Origin: Bufo bufo
Lineage: Eukaryota > Chordata > Amphibia > Anura > Bufonidae
Direction: 5' to 3'
Assembly (NCBI RefSeq): GCF_905171765.1
Contig: NC_053397.1
Span: forward strand, 111,245,295-111,309,294
DNA: 64,000 nt
Numbering within the stretch: the first letter of the stretch is position 1; each line of letters starts with the position of its first letter. Below the pieces are notes generated by a model. That model was not told the origin of the DNA and searched no databases. It was given only the letters and a program-made list of their open reading frames with translations. Made by a program: the position numbers and the translations under genes. Of the stretch, positions 43,783-53,115 are shown piece after piece.

Positions 43783-46770
43783 ATGAGTACCTTTGCTTAT
43801 ACAGAGGATGAGGCACGAGACATTGTGTCAAAAATTATCGCTCCCTCTGATTTTCTGAAAATCCCTCCTACTGAGCTAAAGAGCAGGAGCCTGATTAAGG
43901 AGGCGAGACACCTTGTTTCACTTGAATTACATGCGGCAACATTGGCTGAATATCACCGCACTCAAAAGATACCACGGGGTCTGCGAGTCAATTTAAGACC
44001 AACTCTTTTCTGTGATAAAGTGGACTATTGTACCCGTTTTGCGAATATTCTCAATCAATGTTCGCTGGATCTTATAGTTCTTACGCTTGAACATCTATCC
44101 ATCTCCATCACTGAATGTAACGCTAATATTGCGACTATAAAAGAACAGCTGAGAGATAATCTAAAATCCGACGAATATACTACCTTACAAGAAAACTTGG
44201 AGAAACAATGTACCGAGTTAAAAAGCAAAATCGAACAGACCAAGAGATCGAAATATCTGCGAGATACAGAGGATTATAAATCCCATCGGGTTTACAGATG
44301 GCAGGACGCTTCCGGTACTGCAACTCCAACGTCACGTCCGAGATTTCGTCAAACCGGTTCTTTTTCATCGGGGTCCGGCAGCGAAACTTCAGGTAGCTCT
44401 CGGGGGCCTTTTTTAGGCCAACGCCGTACAAGAAGACCAAGACCAACACCCGGCGAGCCGGCCGTCATCATCGGCGAGGCAGACGCACCGAGGAAAATGC
44501 GGTCACAGGTACGGGAGAAAACTTAGTGTTAAACTTATTATCCAAGAGCCTCAGTCCTGCCCAGATGAACTTATTGAAAAAGGGCTTATCCTTCAGCCCG
44601 ACCGGGAACTTTGATACATTCACCTTGGACACTGACTTACATCGTTTTTTTCTCAATCTGCGTCTAAAAGCTCAATTTGGTGGTAATGAAACTACTGGTG
44701 ATGTGGAACAGGTGGAGGATAGCTCTGTTACTACTATGTTAACTGTTAAACAGTTTAATTTGAGAGTAAAAAGTAATTATACACCTCCCAGGACACATCA
44801 TCCAGTTGAGACATTTGTTAAATTGGTGAAAAGTGATGTGGATAAATTGTTGCAACAATGTAAACAAGGAAAGTTACATGTACATTATAATTTACCTGTG
44901 GAGGAGAAACATGCCCTTGACTCCTTATTAAAGGAGAAATCCTTAATAATAAAACCTGCAGATAAGGGGGGGGGGGGGCATCGTTATCTTAGACAAAGAA
45001 TATTATGTTAGTGAAATTTTACAACAATTACAGGATAGTAGTACTTATAAAATACTAAATAGTGATCCAGTCTACCATATCAAAGAATTTCTTCAGCGAG
45101 TGGTAGATAAAGCCAAAGAGAATGGAGTGGTGGACGCCAAATTGGGGGAATTTCTTATAAATCAACATCCGATTACCCCGGTGTTTTATACTCTACCAAA
45201 AGTGCATAAGTCACTAATTAATCCACCAGGTCGCCTGATAGTGGCGTCCACCGACTCCATACTTTCAAACCCTGCTATTTTTTTGGAGAGGGTATTAACC
45301 CCTCTAACCAAATTAGCACCATCGTATATTCGAGATACTGGCCATTTTCTATCTGAAATCAGCTCTCTCCAGGTGGATGAAGGCTGCATATTCGTCACTT
45401 TAGACGTGTGCAGTCTTTATACATCTATTATTCATGAAAAAGGAATCAATGCAGTCACGGGTCTCTTAGGCACCAGTACATACAAAAAGGCAGAAAAGGA
45501 ATTTTTTTGGGAACTTTTGAAAATAGTTCTTGAGCAAAATTATTTTTTGTTTCAAGATTCTTTTTACCAGCAGTGCCGTGGGACCGCGATGGGATCGAAC
45601 GTCGCGCCGCCATACGTAAATACATATATGGCTTCTTTTGAGTGTCAATTCGTTTACTCTAGCCCTCTATATCATCAACATTGTATATTTTGGCGTCGAT
45701 TCATCGACGATATTTTTTGCATATGGCGAGGCAGAGCCCTTATGGAATTTACCACGTATTTAGATTCCATAAGGGATGAACTGAAATTCACTGTACACCA
45801 TAGTTCGGATAAAATTTCCTTCTTGGATACCTGGGTGACTAGGGACAAAGAGGGTAAGATACAGACGGATTTATTTGTGAAATCAACTGATAGGAATAGT
45901 TTGCTGTCCTTTTCAAGTAGTCACCCAGCAACCATCAAGGAATCTATCCCATATTCACAATACCAGAGGGTTAGACGGATCGTTAGTGATAGGGATATGT
46001 GTCAAACAAGATTAGACGATATGACTAATAAATTTAGAGAGCGAGGCTCCCCCCCTGATTTATTGAAAATACAGCGTAATAAAGCTGAGACTACACCATC
46101 GGATAGAACTAAGAAAGAAACAAGGATCCCCTTAGTGATTAAATACCATCCTTGGTCCCAGCGCCTGAGGACTATTGTTAATCAACATTGGCACATATTA
46201 TCCAAGTCCTATCCACAGATAGGAGAGTTCCAGAGGCCACCCATGATATGCTATAAATGGGCAGAAAATATCAGGGATAAAATAGTCCGGTCATACGTGG
46301 GAAGTAATAAAATAGAAAGAGGACAGAGTTTTTTATCTACACCTAGACGGGGCACTTTTCCTTGTTTAAATTGTGTCAATTGTTCCAGCGTTATAAAGGG
46401 TTCATGTTTTTCCCACCCTCACTCAGGTGAAAATATTCCAATAAGGGGCACGTTCACCTGTGATAGTAGATTTGTGGTTTACATTCTTAAATGTCCATGT
46501 GGATTATTATATGTGGGGAAACCTCGATGAGAATGAAGGACAGACTAAGTAAACATAAATCTACTATCCGCAAACAGAATTTATTACTTCCAATACCCCT
46601 TCATTTTCATGATAAAAAACATAATATCTCGCAGTTGAGGTATCAGATCATTGAAGGTGTATCATTACCCCGTCGAGGGGGGATAGAAATAAATTGTTAT
46701 TGAAGAGAGAGGCTTACTGGATCCATCGTCTGCAGACGATGGAGCCCAGGGGCCTCAATCGTGAGTACAA
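43783..46770 (+). pseudogene. PLE-B right copy: full-length Penelope polyprotein, frameshifted
   Basis: The ATG at 43,783 starts MSTFAYTEDEARDIVSKIIA. The N-terminal region has LKSRSLIKEARHLVSLELHA and a helical part with EEQ/KQ repeats, then a basic RRTRRPRP stretch. A frame change lies in 44,400-44,520. The reverse transcriptase follows: PADKGG, interrupted by 13 G (44,976-44,988), TLPKVHKS, TLDVCSLYTSI, QCRGTAMGSNVAPPYVNTYM and RFIDDIFCIWRG. After the Cys cluster FPCLNCVNC, the endonuclease FVVYILKCPCGLLYVG loses frame by one base near 46,517 (four G where the left copy has five). It then continues to about 46,770 in a second frame. Confidence 0.9.
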
Positions 46771-47078
46771 TGTGTCCTGCTTCCTATAAGGCATTCGGCC
46801 TTATGCAATCTGATAAATATATTTCTTTCTCTCTTTAGCGTGAATAATCACTGCAAAATGGACTATATTTGACTAAAAATCTTCGCCAGTATAGAGTGGA
46901 TGTGTTTTTGCGATTTTTTTGCGAATTTTCTATTGCAAATTTTTCATTGCGAATTTCTCATTGCGATATATTTCATATGCAAATTTTTATTTAATGAGGG
47001 AGGCGGAGTTCCTCTGATGATGTCAGTTCCTTTGTGTTTCATTTATGTATAAATAGCTGGAGTGTAAGATGTTTCATT

Positions 47079-47123
47079 GCAGTCTGATGAAAGCACACTT
47101 GTGCTGAAACGCGTCACTATGCC
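47079..47123 (+). ncRNA. hammerhead ribozyme of PLE-B (right arm)
   Basis: CTGATGA at 47,084-47,090, stem II AGCAC/GTGCT (47,092-47,096 with 47,101-47,105, loop ACTT), GAAA at 47,106-47,109, then CGCGTC with the cleavage triplet GTC ending 47,115. Stem I is short (AGT/ACT plus GC/GC across a two-base bulge). The self-complementary ACGCGT forms the minimal stem III, as in known Penelope hammerheads, which may work as dimers. Confidence 0.8.
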
Positions 47124-47210
47124 ACTTGAATATGTGACTAAATAAATCTACATTGTGATTTACATCTTTGCGAAGTGCCGGTCTTCTTCTCTGAAATAAA
47201 TATTAATAGT

Positions 47211-48269
47211 GTCAATTTACATTTCACTTCCAATATTTGTGAAACCTCTATAGAGTACCTGGATATACAAATAACCATACAGGATAAAAGATTGATATGC
47301 AAGACCTATCATAAGCCTACTGCCAGAAACAGTTTTATTCTATTTACTAGCTGTCATTTACCTAGATAGTTATTAAATGTACCTTACGGCCAATTCCGCA
47401 GGTTAAAAAGAAATTGTACTTCAGACTTAAAGTTTGAAGAATTAGCATTAACCATGAAAAACCAATTTATTGAGAAACAGTATCCTCTAAAATTGGTGGA
47501 AATCTCTTTGAAGAAAGTAAAAGAGTTAGAAAGAATCAATTTCTTCACTAAACAACAAAAAGAGAAATCCCTAAATACAGATGGAGTTGAAAATATGCGA
47601 ATTATAAGTTTGTTTACTAACCAGTATAAGAAAATTAGACACATTGTGCAAAAACACTGGCACTATTTACAGAAAGATAAGGTAATAGGTGCATTGATCC
47701 CAACCATACCCCAGGTAACGTTTACGAAGGCCCCAAATTTGGGGTTGCAAGTAGCACCCACTATAAAAAACAATGCAAAAAAGGTGGGAACTATACAAAA
47801 TTGGATACAATTGAAAGGGTTTTTTAGATGTAGGTCATGTAAAAATTGTTTAGGTACCTCCTTCCCCCAAAAAAACACTGAGATCATTGCCACAAGCAAT
47901 CAATATAAACATCCAATCAAAGAGTTCTTGACATGTACCTCCACAGGTGTTATATATGTCATTACATGCCCATGTGCTAAACAGTACGTAGGCAGAACGA
48001 AAAGAACCCTCAAAAAGCGAATCGCGGAACACATGTCCAACATTAGAAGTGGTTATATGAAACACCCATTATCTAACCACTTTAAGGATCATCATAATCA
48101 AGATCCGAGTGGGCTTACATTCGCAGCAATAGATAAGGTGGAACAACATTGGCAGGGAGGAGATTATATCAAACAAATGTCAAGAATGGAGTCGAGGAGA
48201 ATCTTCGAGTTGAACACAATAACGCCGGGAGGTCTCAATGCAGATATGGAGCTTTTGGGGTTTTTGTGA
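47211..48269 (+). pseudogene. PLE-A polyprotein, C-terminal part with GIY-YIG endonuclease
   Basis: Continues the gene beyond PLE-B: VNLHFTSNICETSIEYLDIQ, then, after a stop near 47,370, an open frame of 271 codons from 47,454. It contains a Cys cluster FRCRSCKNC (about 47,824-47,850), the usual spacer before the endonuclease. The endonuclease reads GVIYVITCPCAKQYVGRT (GIY-YIG in the variant VIY...YVG), KKRIAEHMSNI and PLSNHFKDHH, closing with NTITPGGLNADMELLGFL. GIY-YIG enzymes nick the target for reverse transcription. The C-terminal domain itself is intact. Confidence 0.9.
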
Positions 48270-48940
48270 GCCTAGGGCGGTGTCCCTTCACCGATGGGGA
48301 ATCCCGATAAGTTTAAAACCGGGTTTCCACCCTTAGTGAAGGGAACCCGCCCCATATCACCATTCTCCAACCCCAACTACCTCCATACTACCATCAAAAT
48401 GAAGGGGTCTCTATGTTGTTCGCAGAATATTTTTTACAAGTATATGCTGTTATATTCTTAATCATAAATTTTATCGTATATTTTAACCAGTTGTTTTTAT
48501 GATTATATTTGTTATATTCCTGCACTGTTACATTTTAAGTGAAGGAGGTCTGCTCTATCCCCCCCACTACTGCTATAAGAATAAATCGCTTTATCTGTGG
48601 AAAGCAGTGGTATATAGCCGTAGAACCTTATGGGCAGGGTGAAGCACACTTTCCTTCACTTATAAACGAAAAAACCATGAGTGCGGAAAAAACGCATGGA
48701 TACCGCAAGAAAAACGCACATGCGTTTTTTGCTCAGTAGATGCCAGATTTTGATGCTATATCTTATAAGCACCTTACAAATAATCTATAGATCATATGTG
48801 CAATGTATTAGACATTTAATGACCTTGATTTAAATAAAAGAACCCTGGATTCATGAACAAACTCCAAACCGGAGATTACCACAAACCGGACAAGTGGAGT
48901 CTCTGGGATATAAAAGAGGTATTTTTTGATAAGGAATATC
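48270..48940 (+). other. PLE-A 3' non-coding region
   Basis: From the polyprotein stop to the ribozyme there is no credible gene. Two small hairpins occur (GGGTTTCCACCC-like words near 48,322, and GAAAAACGCA/TGCGTTTTT near 48,710-48,730). It is part of the element transcript. Confidence 0.6.
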
Positions 48941-48995
48941 ATACCACTGATGAAGGAGCAAGTGTGACAAAGCTCCGAAACGCGTCTGGTCAGCA
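48941..48995 (+). ncRNA. hammerhead ribozyme of PLE-A
   Basis: All conserved parts are present: stem I ACCA/TGGT (48,943-48,946 with 48,987-48,990), CTGATGA (48,947-48,953), stem II GGAGC/GCTCC (48,955-48,959 with 48,972-48,976), GAAA (48,977-48,980), ACGCGT and the cleavage triplet GTC (48,984-48,986). This is the best-formed ribozyme in the window and lies between the stop codon of the polyprotein and the right pseudo-LTR. Confidence 0.85.
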
Positions 48996-49075
48996 TCAAA
49001 AAATACCTTATCATCTATAAGAAGATCAATTACCATATGCCGGCATAGATGTTTTTTTTTATCAAACTTTGAAGC

Positions 49076-49833
49076 GACTTTAAAGGAATAAGAATTTGCC
49101 ACTTCACAATGGTGGAGCAAACAGTGGAGATTCGATGATGTTGTGATTGCGAAAGTCCAATCAAGCCACACACCTGCGGTAAAATCGTGAGATATACTGG
49201 GACCTCAGAGGTAAGCGTACACCGGCTGTTTTACACGTGGGACGCCACACAGCACGGAGAAATACCCGAAGAGACCCATCTATCAGTGAGTACCATATAC
49301 ACACGAAAGTTTAAAAGTGGTATAATCGAAATCCGCAAAATTGTGACTGTATTTAGCAATCATCGCATAACTCCAACATAGGACTCAAGTCTATCTGCAA
49401 TACAGAAATAAAAGTGCATTGATAGAGGAAAAAATTTGCAAACATCGATTATAACTGATCCAAACAATCATAATAAAATCGGATGAACCACAATATTCTC
49501 CGGATGCGATTTTTTGGACCGATTATTTTATATAGATTTTTTGGATTGATCATCTTACAGTACATTTGTTCTATTCAGGACTTTGGTGTTTATATAAGCA
49601 TCCAATAGGCTATCCATAGGCATGTTTTGAATCGTGCGAATTACGTGTATTTCAGTGTGCACAATTGTTTTTAGTGTGAAAGCTATTTTTAGTGAGACTA
49701 ACTGCTTTTAAGTGAAAATTGCTATTTTATTGTGATATTATTGTAAAAAATTTTATTGTGATATTATTTTGTTGAATTAAATGCTAGCAGTTTGGAACAG
49801 GTATTGAGTGCCGATCGACTTTCTTTAATACAA
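49076..49833 (+). repeat. right pseudo-LTR of PLE-A
   Basis: Second copy of the 758-bp repeat, 80 bp downstream of the hammerhead ribozyme. The left copy has no ribozyme before it because the element starts there. This fits the known Penelope layout in which a tandem 5'-truncated unit supplies the repeat. Confidence 0.85.
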
Positions 49834-50000
49834 CCTATATGTGTATTTTACGAATATTCGTAATATTGCTCTAACTTCGTCTTATAGAATATTACGAATA
49901 TTTTAAAAGACGAAGTTAGAGCAATATTAAGAATATTCGTAAAATACACATATTAGCCTAGCCATAGTCAATTAGTCATAGGAACGTTGCCTTATACCAG

Positions 50001-50142
50001 GGATGGCCAACCTGAGGCTCTCCAGATGTTGCAAAACTACAACTCCCAGCATGCCCAGACTGCCAACAGCTATCAGCCTACAGCAGGGCATGGTGGGAAT
50101 TGTAGTTTTACAACAGCTGGAGAGTCACAGGTTAGCCTTGCC
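50001..50142. mobile_element. short palindromic MITE (about 140 bp)
   Basis: Left arm GGATGGCCAACCTGAGGCTC and TTGCAAAACTACAACTCCCA; right arm GGAATTGTAGTTTTACAACA then GGAGAGTCACAGGTTAGCC. The inverted arms cover most of the element. This kind of ACTACAACTCCCAGCATGC repeat is common in vertebrates. Inserted in hAT-2 near its right end. Confidence 0.7.
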
Positions 50143-50322
50143 TGCCTTATACTGTCAAAAGAAAAATCGCAATACGCGATTAATTAAATCGTATATTATT
50201 CGTGATAAATGGAATAATGCCAAATATTCGATTTTGACGAATATAAGATGAATATTCAATCGAATATTCGCGAAATATCGCGAAATCGAATATGGCACCT
50301 CCCGCTCATCACTATTCGGGGC

Positions 50323-50346
50323 CTCTTAATGGGTCCCCTTCATCAG
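50323..50346 (-). ncRNA. hammerhead ribozyme of PLE-F, half split by hAT-2
   Basis: The minus strand reads CTCCTGATGAAGGGGACC up to GGCCCC (50,323), then hAT-2 interrupts; the rest, GAAACGCATTGAGC, is at 24,525-24,508. Without hAT-2 the parts would give CTGATGA, a GGGG/CCCC stem II, GAAA, and stem I GCTC/GAGC. It cannot fold as one unit in the present arrangement. Confidence 0.65.
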
Positions 50347-50363
50347 GAGCAGATATCCAACGC

Positions 50364-50550
50364 AATACAACGCAACAGGATTTGCAGGAGTTGCTGGGAC
50401 TTGTGGTACGGCAGGAGCAGGTGTAGATAGCAGGTCCAGACGGGCAGATATCGTGTTCAGACACTGCAGCAGAACATCTTGTTGTTCGCTCTGGCGTTGT
50501 AAGAGGTGTAAATCTTGCACCACAGGCTTCGGCTTGCTAGTGGGGTCCAT
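50364..50550 (-). pseudogene. Gypsy gag, N-terminal piece
   Basis: It starts ATG at 50,550 immediately inside the 5' LTR and reads MDPTSKPKPVVQDLHLL, then QQDVLLQCLNTISARLDLL, the helical N-terminus expected of chromovirus gag. After ...NPVALY it is interrupted by PLE-F. The target duplication AATACAACGC (50,364-50,373) is repeated at 22,184-22,193, where gag continues with SHHGTTAIQLL. Confidence 0.85.
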
Positions 50551-50563
50551 GGCCTGAGCAAAC

Positions 50564-51324
50564 TGTAACGCTCCAACAGGTGTGGACCCGCTGTGCCACT
50601 TACCGGTTTGGCTTTGGGCTAAACTTGGGAGCGGAATCCAAGTGTTCCCCTGGTTTTCACCCTTTATCCCGCTCCAAGATGCGGAAGCTGGTCTTAGCTG
50701 CAGGGGAGACACCAGGTCGCTACCGCAAGAGTGGTCCCGGTTAAGTGGCAGCCAGGGAGATGGAGCGAGCTGTCACTGGATGGAAAGAGCGCAGGAGCAG
50801 AGTCAGATGAAGCAGAGCTGAGTTAGTGACTTAGCAGAGCTGGAGCTGTTAGAACAGCAGAGCTGAATAGCTCAGGGCAGCAGCTGTAACAAGCTGAACA
50901 GCAGACAGAGGTGTGGTCGACAATCCGAATCATATACTTGAGAGCAGCGAGGTGCAGGAGGATCAGGCAGAAACGAGGTCAGGATACAGGCTAAGGTCGG
51001 AAGCAGGATATTAACACAGGAACAACAAGCTGGAACCTTCGCTGTAGAAAACTACAATATTGCTCAGGCATCACAGGAAGGGGGGAAGCACCCTTATAAA
51101 GGTGGTGCCTGGCCGGGATTGGAGAGAAGGCGGAATCCGGGGCGTGCACGAATCCTTAAAGAGTCAGGGCGGGTGTGGCTCCTACAAGGTGCAACTGAAG
51201 CTGTCGCCACCCGCGAAAGAGGGTCCGGAGCCTGCAGCGGAGAAGAGGAGCCTTGTGTGTAGTTCGACTGAGGTACATAAGAGGATGCGCTGTACGCTGG
51301 CGGCTGCCAGCTGCCATTGTTACA
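50564..51324 (-). repeat. Gypsy 5' LTR (761 bp)
   Basis: This LTR matches 17,402-18,203 and carries the same ends. On the minus strand it finishes ...GGAGCGTTACA at 50,564, and the gag ATG follows at 50,550-50,548 after only 13 bases, leaving little room for a conventional tRNA primer-binding site. The right flank GATGT abuts the retroviral remnant. Confidence 0.9.
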
Positions 51325-51332
51325 GATGTCAC

Positions 51333-51632
51333 TCCTTTCATGGTTCATTTAAAACCCGGGTGCAGTCCAGCTAGGGTCCGCCAGTATATTCTGAGTCACG
51401 CACAAGATTGAACAATATGTTCAAATGGGGGTCCTGGTGGTTACCAACTCACCCGTCAATACTCCCCTGTTTCTGGTCAAGAAAAAGGCCATAAAAGGTC
51501 AGCCTATAACTTATAGGATGGTATAGTCCTTTTGCAATATGTTGATGATCTGTTGCTCTGTGCCCCCAATTATGAAACATGTAAAAATGCATCATTGTCA
51601 TTGTTGATCTTTCTGGCAGAAAGTGGTTGTAA
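51333..51632 (+). pseudogene. endogenous-retrovirus-like pol remnant (right piece)
   Basis: Continues the retroviral remnant of 10,990-11,694 after hAT-1 and Gypsy. The beginning reads as the pol start (FMVHLKPG and VRQYILSHAQD), then a frameshift near 51,408. PLFLVKKKAIKGQPITYRMV follows, and then, directly after, LQYVDDLLLCAPNYETC with the catalytic YVDD (51,535-51,546). The reverse-transcriptase section normally between these two parts is deleted. The piece is cut by hAT-3 at 51,633. Non-functional. Confidence 0.8.
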
Positions 51633-51850
51633 TAGTGTTGAGCGAACCCGAACTGTAAAGTTCGGGTTCGTACCGAACTTTAAGATTTTTGGACCCCGGA
51701 CCCGAACCCGAACATTTCCGTAAAAGTTCGGGCTCGGTGTTCGGCGCTTTCTTGGCGTTTATCGAAAGGCTGCACAGCAGCCAATAAACAAGCATCATAC
51801 TACTTGCCCCAATAGGCCATCACAGCCATGCCTGCTAATGGCATGGCTGT

Positions 51851-51890
51851 GATTGGCCAGAGCAGCATGTGACCCAGGCTCTATATAAAC
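51851..51890 (+). promoter_or_regulatory. promoter-like CCAAT and TATA boxes of hAT-3
   Basis: GTGATTGGCC (an inverted CCAAT) at about 51,849-51,858 is followed about 25 bases later by CTATATAAAC at 51,881-51,890. A GC-rich leader with GGCGGCGGCGGCC lies downstream (52,105). This fits a transposase gene promoter pointing right, but no coding exon was identified after it. Confidence 0.45.
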
Positions 51891-52184
51891 TTGAGTCACG
51901 TAGCGCTGCACGTCACTCTGCTGTTACAAGTGTAGGGAGAGGATGCTGCTGGACTTGTGATTTCAGGTAGAGAATAGGAGAGAATCTAACTCAGCGATCT
52001 ACCTAGAAATAGTTGTGTGGGTGCAGGACACAATCGTTTTACCCTGCCCTGAGGCCATTGACCAAAAAAAATATAACTTTTATAATTCTGTTAGTTAGGT
52101 GGGTGGCGGCGGCGGCCATTTTATGCAAGCTCAGTGCACCAGCACTGCATCTGAACTTTTGGGACATTGCAAATCACCATTATT

Positions 52185-52506
52185 TGGGGGCAAACTACAA
52201 CATCTGTATTAGTCAGTGTGCAATTTAAGCTAGAAATACACCCATCATTTTCTGGGGTTTGAAAAACACACTTTTTTTTCTTCAAAAAACAGTATTTGCC
52301 AGATCAGCAAGTGTTAAATTCAAGTTTAATATATACAGCATTCATATTCTGTTAGCAAAAAAAACACTTTTTGGGCAATCTACAACATCTGTATAAGTTA
52401 GTGTGTAATTTAAGCTAGAAATACACCCATCATTTTCTGGGGTTTGAAAAACACACATTTTTTTCCAAAAAACAATATTTTCCAGATCTGCAAGTGTTAA
52501 ATTCAA
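52185..52506. repeat. 185-bp tandem array of hAT-3, left part
   Basis: Nearly two units built on AATTTAAG.TAGAAATACACC, CATTTTCTGGGGTTTGAAAA and CAAGTGTTAAATTCAAGTTT. The array is interrupted at 52,507 by PLE-D and resumes at 61,690. Confidence 0.85.
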
Positions 52507-52837
52507 CCAATCGCCCGGTATGGAGCTGTCCTTACTAACTACAAATAAATACCCCAAACTAGACTCAGAACAGCATATAATATTTAATCACAAATTTTTA
52601 TTGGATATACACTTGTTTAAAACATAGAAATCCATATATATTAGCAGCATTAGTTACACAGGATTGATATCCACAGATCTGTCATTTATAATACATATAA
52701 CTAGCAGTACATCTCCCAGGCTATGAGTAAAAATAAATCACAGCCCTCAATCAGTACATAAAGTGCATAGTGCCACAAAATACAAATCACATATAGGAGA
52801 GAAATGCAGTAAAAATATATACAGACCAAGACAGTCC

Positions 52838-52880
52838 TGGATCCCGACACGTGTTTCGCGGTTGCTTTCTCAAGGGATAA
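52838..52880 (-). ncRNA. degenerate hammerhead-like motif, PLE-D left arm
   Basis: Minus strand: ATCCC, then TTGAGAA where CTGATGA would be expected, ACCGC, GAAAC, ACGTGT and GTC followed by GGGAT. Stem I (ATCCC/GGGAT, 5 bp), GAAA and the cleavage triplet are kept, but the first core box is altered and stem II is weak. Activity is unlikely; ancestry is plausible. Confidence 0.45.
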
Positions 52881-53115
52881 TAGTGGTGTGTGTACACTGA
52901 TCATTTATAGTCTGAAAATTAGGTTAATTGGAGACACATGGGATCCAAACGCCCAAAGACGAAAACCGGAAGTGCGGATGAAACAAAGATAAATATGTGA
53001 TAATTAATTACATTTATATTACCACCCATGATTATAAAAACATCATATATCACAATTTTCAATAAAGAATAAATAATAAAAACACATATATAATGATCTA
53101 AATTTCATAAATATA

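Larger units (their letters stand above)
41028..47195. mobile_element. PLE-B: head-to-head Penelope-like dimer inside PLE-A
   Basis: Two copies of one element in inverted orientation. The right copy (43,769-47,195, plus) is full length from 14 bases before its ATG. The left copy (41,110-43,768, minus) is 5'-truncated and joined head-to-head at about 43,768. A further 82 bp (41,028-41,109) at the left end have no counterpart on the right. A 15-bp duplication ATAAATATTAATAGT lies at 41,013-41,027 and 47,196-47,210. Each arm ends with a hammerhead ribozyme. The arms are very similar, so insertion is recent relative to the rest. Confidence 0.9.
37976..49833 (+). mobile_element. PLE-A: Penelope-like element with 758-bp direct repeats
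   Basis: Direct repeats (pseudo-LTRs) at 37,976-38,733 and 49,076-49,833 are the same length and differ at scattered positions. Between them lies one large gene (38,873-40,973, continuing 47,211-48,269) encoding a Penelope-type reverse transcriptase plus GIY-YIG endonuclease. A hammerhead ribozyme lies at 48,941-48,995, 80 bp upstream of the right repeat. The flanks carry a 61-bp duplication (37,915-37,975 and 49,835-49,895, two mismatches). PLE-B was inserted later at 41,028-47,195. Confidence 0.85.
24531..50314. mobile_element. hAT-2: large hAT-type element, heavily invaded
   Basis: The left end reads TAGTGTTGAGCGCGAATATT and the right end, read inward, TAGTGATGAGCGGGAGG. The 8-bp duplication is TTCGAGGC (24,523-24,530) and TTCGGGGC (50,315-50,322), one mismatch. 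Both ends are packed with CGAATATTCG palindromes. Its own sequence includes two short spliced-looking genes with Myb-like character (starting 24,992 plus and 37,166 minus) but no recognisable hAT transposase, so it is non-autonomous or has lost that gene. Eight or more later insertions account for most of its length. Confidence 0.75.
22194..50363 (-). mobile_element. PLE-F: Penelope-like non-coding fragment, split by Tc1 and hAT-2
   Basis: The insertion in Gypsy gag is bounded by the 10-bp duplication AATACAACGC. Without the nested elements it is only about 0.7 kb: 22,194-22,576, 24,227-24,530 and 50,323-50,363. It has no recognisable protein. Its right part contains one half of a hammerhead ribozyme on the minus strand (CTGATGA at 50,346-50,340) and the other half lies at 24,530-24,505 (GAAACGC). 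This ribozyme is the reason for assigning it to the Penelope-like group. Confidence 0.65.
17402..51324 (-). mobile_element. chromodomain Ty3/Gypsy element, split by nested insertions
   Basis: LTRs of 802 bp (17,402-18,203) and 761 bp (50,564-51,324) are in the same orientation, both starting TGTAACAATGGCAGCTGGCA on the minus strand, and are flanked by the 5-bp duplication GATGT (17,397-17,401 and 51,325-51,329). Between them lie gag and pol on the minus strand. gag starts at 50,550, is interrupted after 50,364, and resumes at 22,183. Everything between 22,194 and 50,363 is later insertion, so the element itself is about 6 kb. Stops and frameshifts make it inactive. Confidence 0.9.

Noticed and set aside
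11002..51632. An intact endogenous retrovirus
   Set aside because: Most of gag, part of the reverse transcriptase and everything downstream are missing, and the remaining pieces have frameshifts and are separated by 39.6 kb of insertions.
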